Source: JAAZMA01 sp964564325
Lineage (GTDB): Bacteria > Bacillota > Clostridia > Tissierellales > Tepidimicrobiaceae
Assembly (NCBI GenBank): GCA_964564325.1
Contig: CAZMBD010000086.1
Span: 1 to 9,217, forward strand
Reading direction: 5' to 3'
Length of the DNA stretch: 9,217 nt
The notes beneath the pieces are model-generated. The model was not told where the DNA came from. It ran no database searches and saw nothing but the letters and a program-made list of their open reading frames with translations. The position numbers and the translations under genes were made by a program. Positions 7,612 through 9,217 of this stretch are shown here, in pieces; position 1 is the first letter of the stretch, and each line of letters starts with the position of its first letter.

Positions 7612-9078
7612 ATGAGAAAAAAGAAAGCCATTAATTTTCGCCCACAGGTAGATATGAATATAGGAGACAAGTATTTACTAAAGGAATTTATTGATGAAGG
7701 TTCTTTTGGTTATGTATGGAGGGCTGTAAATCTTGAAAGCAAAGAAATTGTGGCACTTAAAATACCTAAGGACCAAGAACGGGGAGATAATACTTTATCT
7801 GAAGGAAAAGAATTCATTGGAAATCATCATCCAAATGTAATTACTATATACTGGATGGGACGGGTAGATGGAGTTTTTCTCATTGAAATGGAATATTTTA
7901 ATGGGCATAAACTATCAGATGAATTATGTGAAACGGGATTTATGAGTCCTCGAACTTTTGAAGAAATATATAGTATGTTTTTTCAGATACTTGATGGAAT
8001 AGAGTATATTCATTCAAAAAATATCTGCCACGGGGATATTAAACCTCAAAATATCTTAACGGATGGGACAACAGTCAAAATAACTGATTTTGGCACAAGC
8101 AAACTGATAGAAGACTTATTTATAAAAACAATTGATGGTGGAGGAACTTGGGCATATATGGCTCCTGAAGTTGCTGGTTCAAACCGCAGATATCTGAATT
8201 CTGATATTTATGGATTGGGAGTGCTTTTATATAAGTTTTTAACTGGCAGGACACCACATGAAACTGCTAATCAATTAATTAATAATATGCCTTATCCTAG
8301 GCCAAGAGAAATAAATGATAATATACCTGAATCTGTTGAAAAAATTATAATGAAGTTACTTGAAAGAACCCCTGAGGGAAGATATCAAAATGTGCAAGAT
8401 ATAAAAAGGGATTTTAAAGAGGTATTGAAGAATGAAAATAACAGTATTATTTCCTACAGTGAAGGGCCTGAAGTAATAAGGTATGAGGGTAGTGATTGGT
8501 TAGAGAGGGTAATCCGATGCTATAAAAATAAAAAATTTGATAAAGCAGAATTACTGCTAAAAACGGAATATGAGAATGGAAATAAATCTGCTGATGTATT
8601 ATATCACACTGCCTACACGTATTTTCAGCAGGGAAGATATTTTGATAGCATTGATGTGTTAAAAAGCATAGATATTGAAAAAGTAGAAGGAATAAGAAGA
8701 GAAGCACTAGAAGATAATCTTCTATACTTAAAAGGAAAACTATTCTTTGAACTAAAAAGATACGAGGAAGCAGTCAAAGTCTACGAAAAACTTGTATCAA
8801 AAAATCCCGATGACTTAAATTACAGATATAGGCTAGCATGTGCTTATGGTTTAAATAGCGAACAGGAAAATGCCATAGATATATTAGAGGAAATTAACAA
8901 AAAGACTCCTGGAATGCTTTATATAGTAAAAAAATTGGGGCATGCATATGACCAGAAGAAAGATTTTAAAAAGGCAAGGGCTTATTTTAATTATGCGATG
9001 AGGCTTGACCCAAATGATGAGTTGATTAGGGACAGGTTAGAGGAATATGGCAAGTATTTAGATTATCTGAGGTATTAG
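7612..9078 (+). CDS. Hanks-type Ser/Thr protein kinase with C-terminal TPR repeats
   Basis: This encodes 488 residues from ATG 7612, one base after the previous stop, with AGAGG at 7598-7602 nine bases upstream. An in-frame TTG at 7603 is less likely. The kinase domain spans about 20-272: glycine-rich loop EGSFGYVW (29-36), ATP-anchoring Lys50 in VALK, a helix-C Glu at 64 or 67, catalytic loop HGDIKPQN (140-147, Asp142, Lys144, Asn147), metal-binding DFG (159-161) and APE (184-186). Arg is replaced by Gly in the HRD motif, making it a non-RD-type kinase that may not need activation-loop phosphorylation. After a linker, about five TPR-like helical pairs cover 294-470 (for example FDKAELLL, YEEAVKVYEKLV, FKKARAYFNYAMRLDPND), a surface for binding partner proteins. 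I see no signal peptide or transmembrane helix, so it should be cytoplasmic, unlike PASTA-type kinases. As last visible gene of the operon it probably phosphorylates or senses other components; the substrate is unknown. Confidence 0.92.
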   Translation: MRKKKAINFRPQVDMNIGDKYLLKEFIDEGSFGYVWRAVNLESKEIVALKIPKDQERGDNTLSEGKEFIGNHHPNVITIYWMGRVDGVFLIEMEYFNGHKLSDELCETGFMSPRTFEEIYSMFFQILDGIEYIHSKNICHGDIKPQNILTDGTTVKITDFGTSKLIEDLFIKTIDGGGTWAYMAPEVAGSNRRYLNSDIYGLGVLLYKFLTGRTPHETANQLINNMPYPRPREINDNIPESVEKIIMKLLERTPEGRYQNVQDIKRDFKEVLKNENNSIISYSEGPEVIRYEGSDWLERVIRCYKNKKFDKAELLLKTEYENGNKSADVLYHTAYTYFQQGRYFDSIDVLKSIDIEKVEGIRREALEDNLLYLKGKLFFELKRYEEAVKVYEKLVSKNPDDLNYRYRLACAYGLNSEQENAIDILEEINKKTPGMLYIVKKLGHAYDQKKDFKKARAYFNYAMRLDPNDELIRDRLEEYGKYLDYLRY

Positions 9079-9217
9079 GGTGAGTTAGTAGTAATAGGTA
9101 AAAATTATATTTTGTAATATGAAAGAACTTTAAAGATGTGAGCAGGTCAGTTATATTTACAAAAAAAGGTAGTGTCAAAAATATTATGAAAACATCAAAT
9201 TGAGATTACAAAAATGC
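9079..9217. other. 3' non-coding edge, no gene or clear terminator
   Basis: After the kinase stop at 9076-9078 the sequence is A/T-rich with stops in all plus frames. The only hairpin is a weak five-pair A/T stem (ATATT 9107-9111, AATAT 9116-9120) with no U-tract, so no Rho-independent terminator is evident. From about 9168 the sequence GGTAGTGTCAAAA is reminiscent of the terminal repeats of some insertion sequences, but no second end or target duplication is visible, so this is only a hint. The operon might continue, be Rho-terminated, or be cut by an inserted element just beyond the window. Confidence 0.5.

Noticed and set aside
9107..9120. A/T-only hairpin as a transcription terminator
   Set aside because: It has only five A-T pairs with no G-C content and no following U-run, so it would be too weak to terminate.
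1..9217. CRISPR array, tRNA or rRNA genes
   Set aside because: I saw no regularly spaced repeats and no tRNA cloverleaf or rRNA-like segments; nearly all of the window is protein-coding.

Overview
The window is AT-rich (about one-third G+C by eye). It has strong Shine-Dalgarno sites of the AGGAGG/GAGGTG kind, Lys/Glu/Ile-rich proteins and short or overlapping gene junctions. This fits a low-GC Firmicute, most likely a clostridial lineage, but no marker gene fixes the taxon. Nothing in it looks like housekeeping; it reads as accessory DNA, possibly part of a defence or genome-maintenance island.

Layout: six genes lie on the plus strand in one compact run. (1) Bases 1-3321 are the 3' part of a very large gene. 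Its visible start looks like the sensor-1/lid end of an AAA+ ATPase, so the Walker A and B motifs should lie upstream of the window. About 1,000 mostly helical residues follow. (2) Bases 3321-4115 encode a 264-residue protein with an N-terminal half resembling the class I glutamine-amidotransferase-like fold and a C-terminal winged helix-turn-helix. (3) Bases 4108-5268 encode a NurA-like nuclease-fold protein whose first catalytic motif looks degenerate. (4) Bases 5291-6976 encode a complete HerA-type DNA-translocating ATPase. (5) Bases 6969-7610 encode a small probable PD-(D/E)XK nuclease. (6) Bases 7612-9078 encode a Hanks-type Ser/Thr kinase with a C-terminal TPR tail. The last 139 bases hold no gene and no convincing terminator.

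Junctions: four of the five overlap or nearly touch (1-base and 8-base overlaps, a 22-base gap, an 8-base overlap and a 1-base gap), so the genes are almost certainly co-transcribed and several are translationally coupled. The parts suggest one multi-protein machine. The inferred parts are a large AAA+ ATPase as sensor or remodeller, a winged-helix adaptor, a HerA-NurA DNA pump/nuclease module, an extra nuclease, and a kinase that could gate the complex by phosphorylation, much as a PglW-type kinase sits in type 2 BREX. I do not recognise the six-gene set as a named system. HerA-NurA, HerA-nuclease and kinase-containing defence systems are each known, so the novelty lies in the combination. 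A strong 15-bp hairpin inside gene 2 is the one clear non-protein signal.
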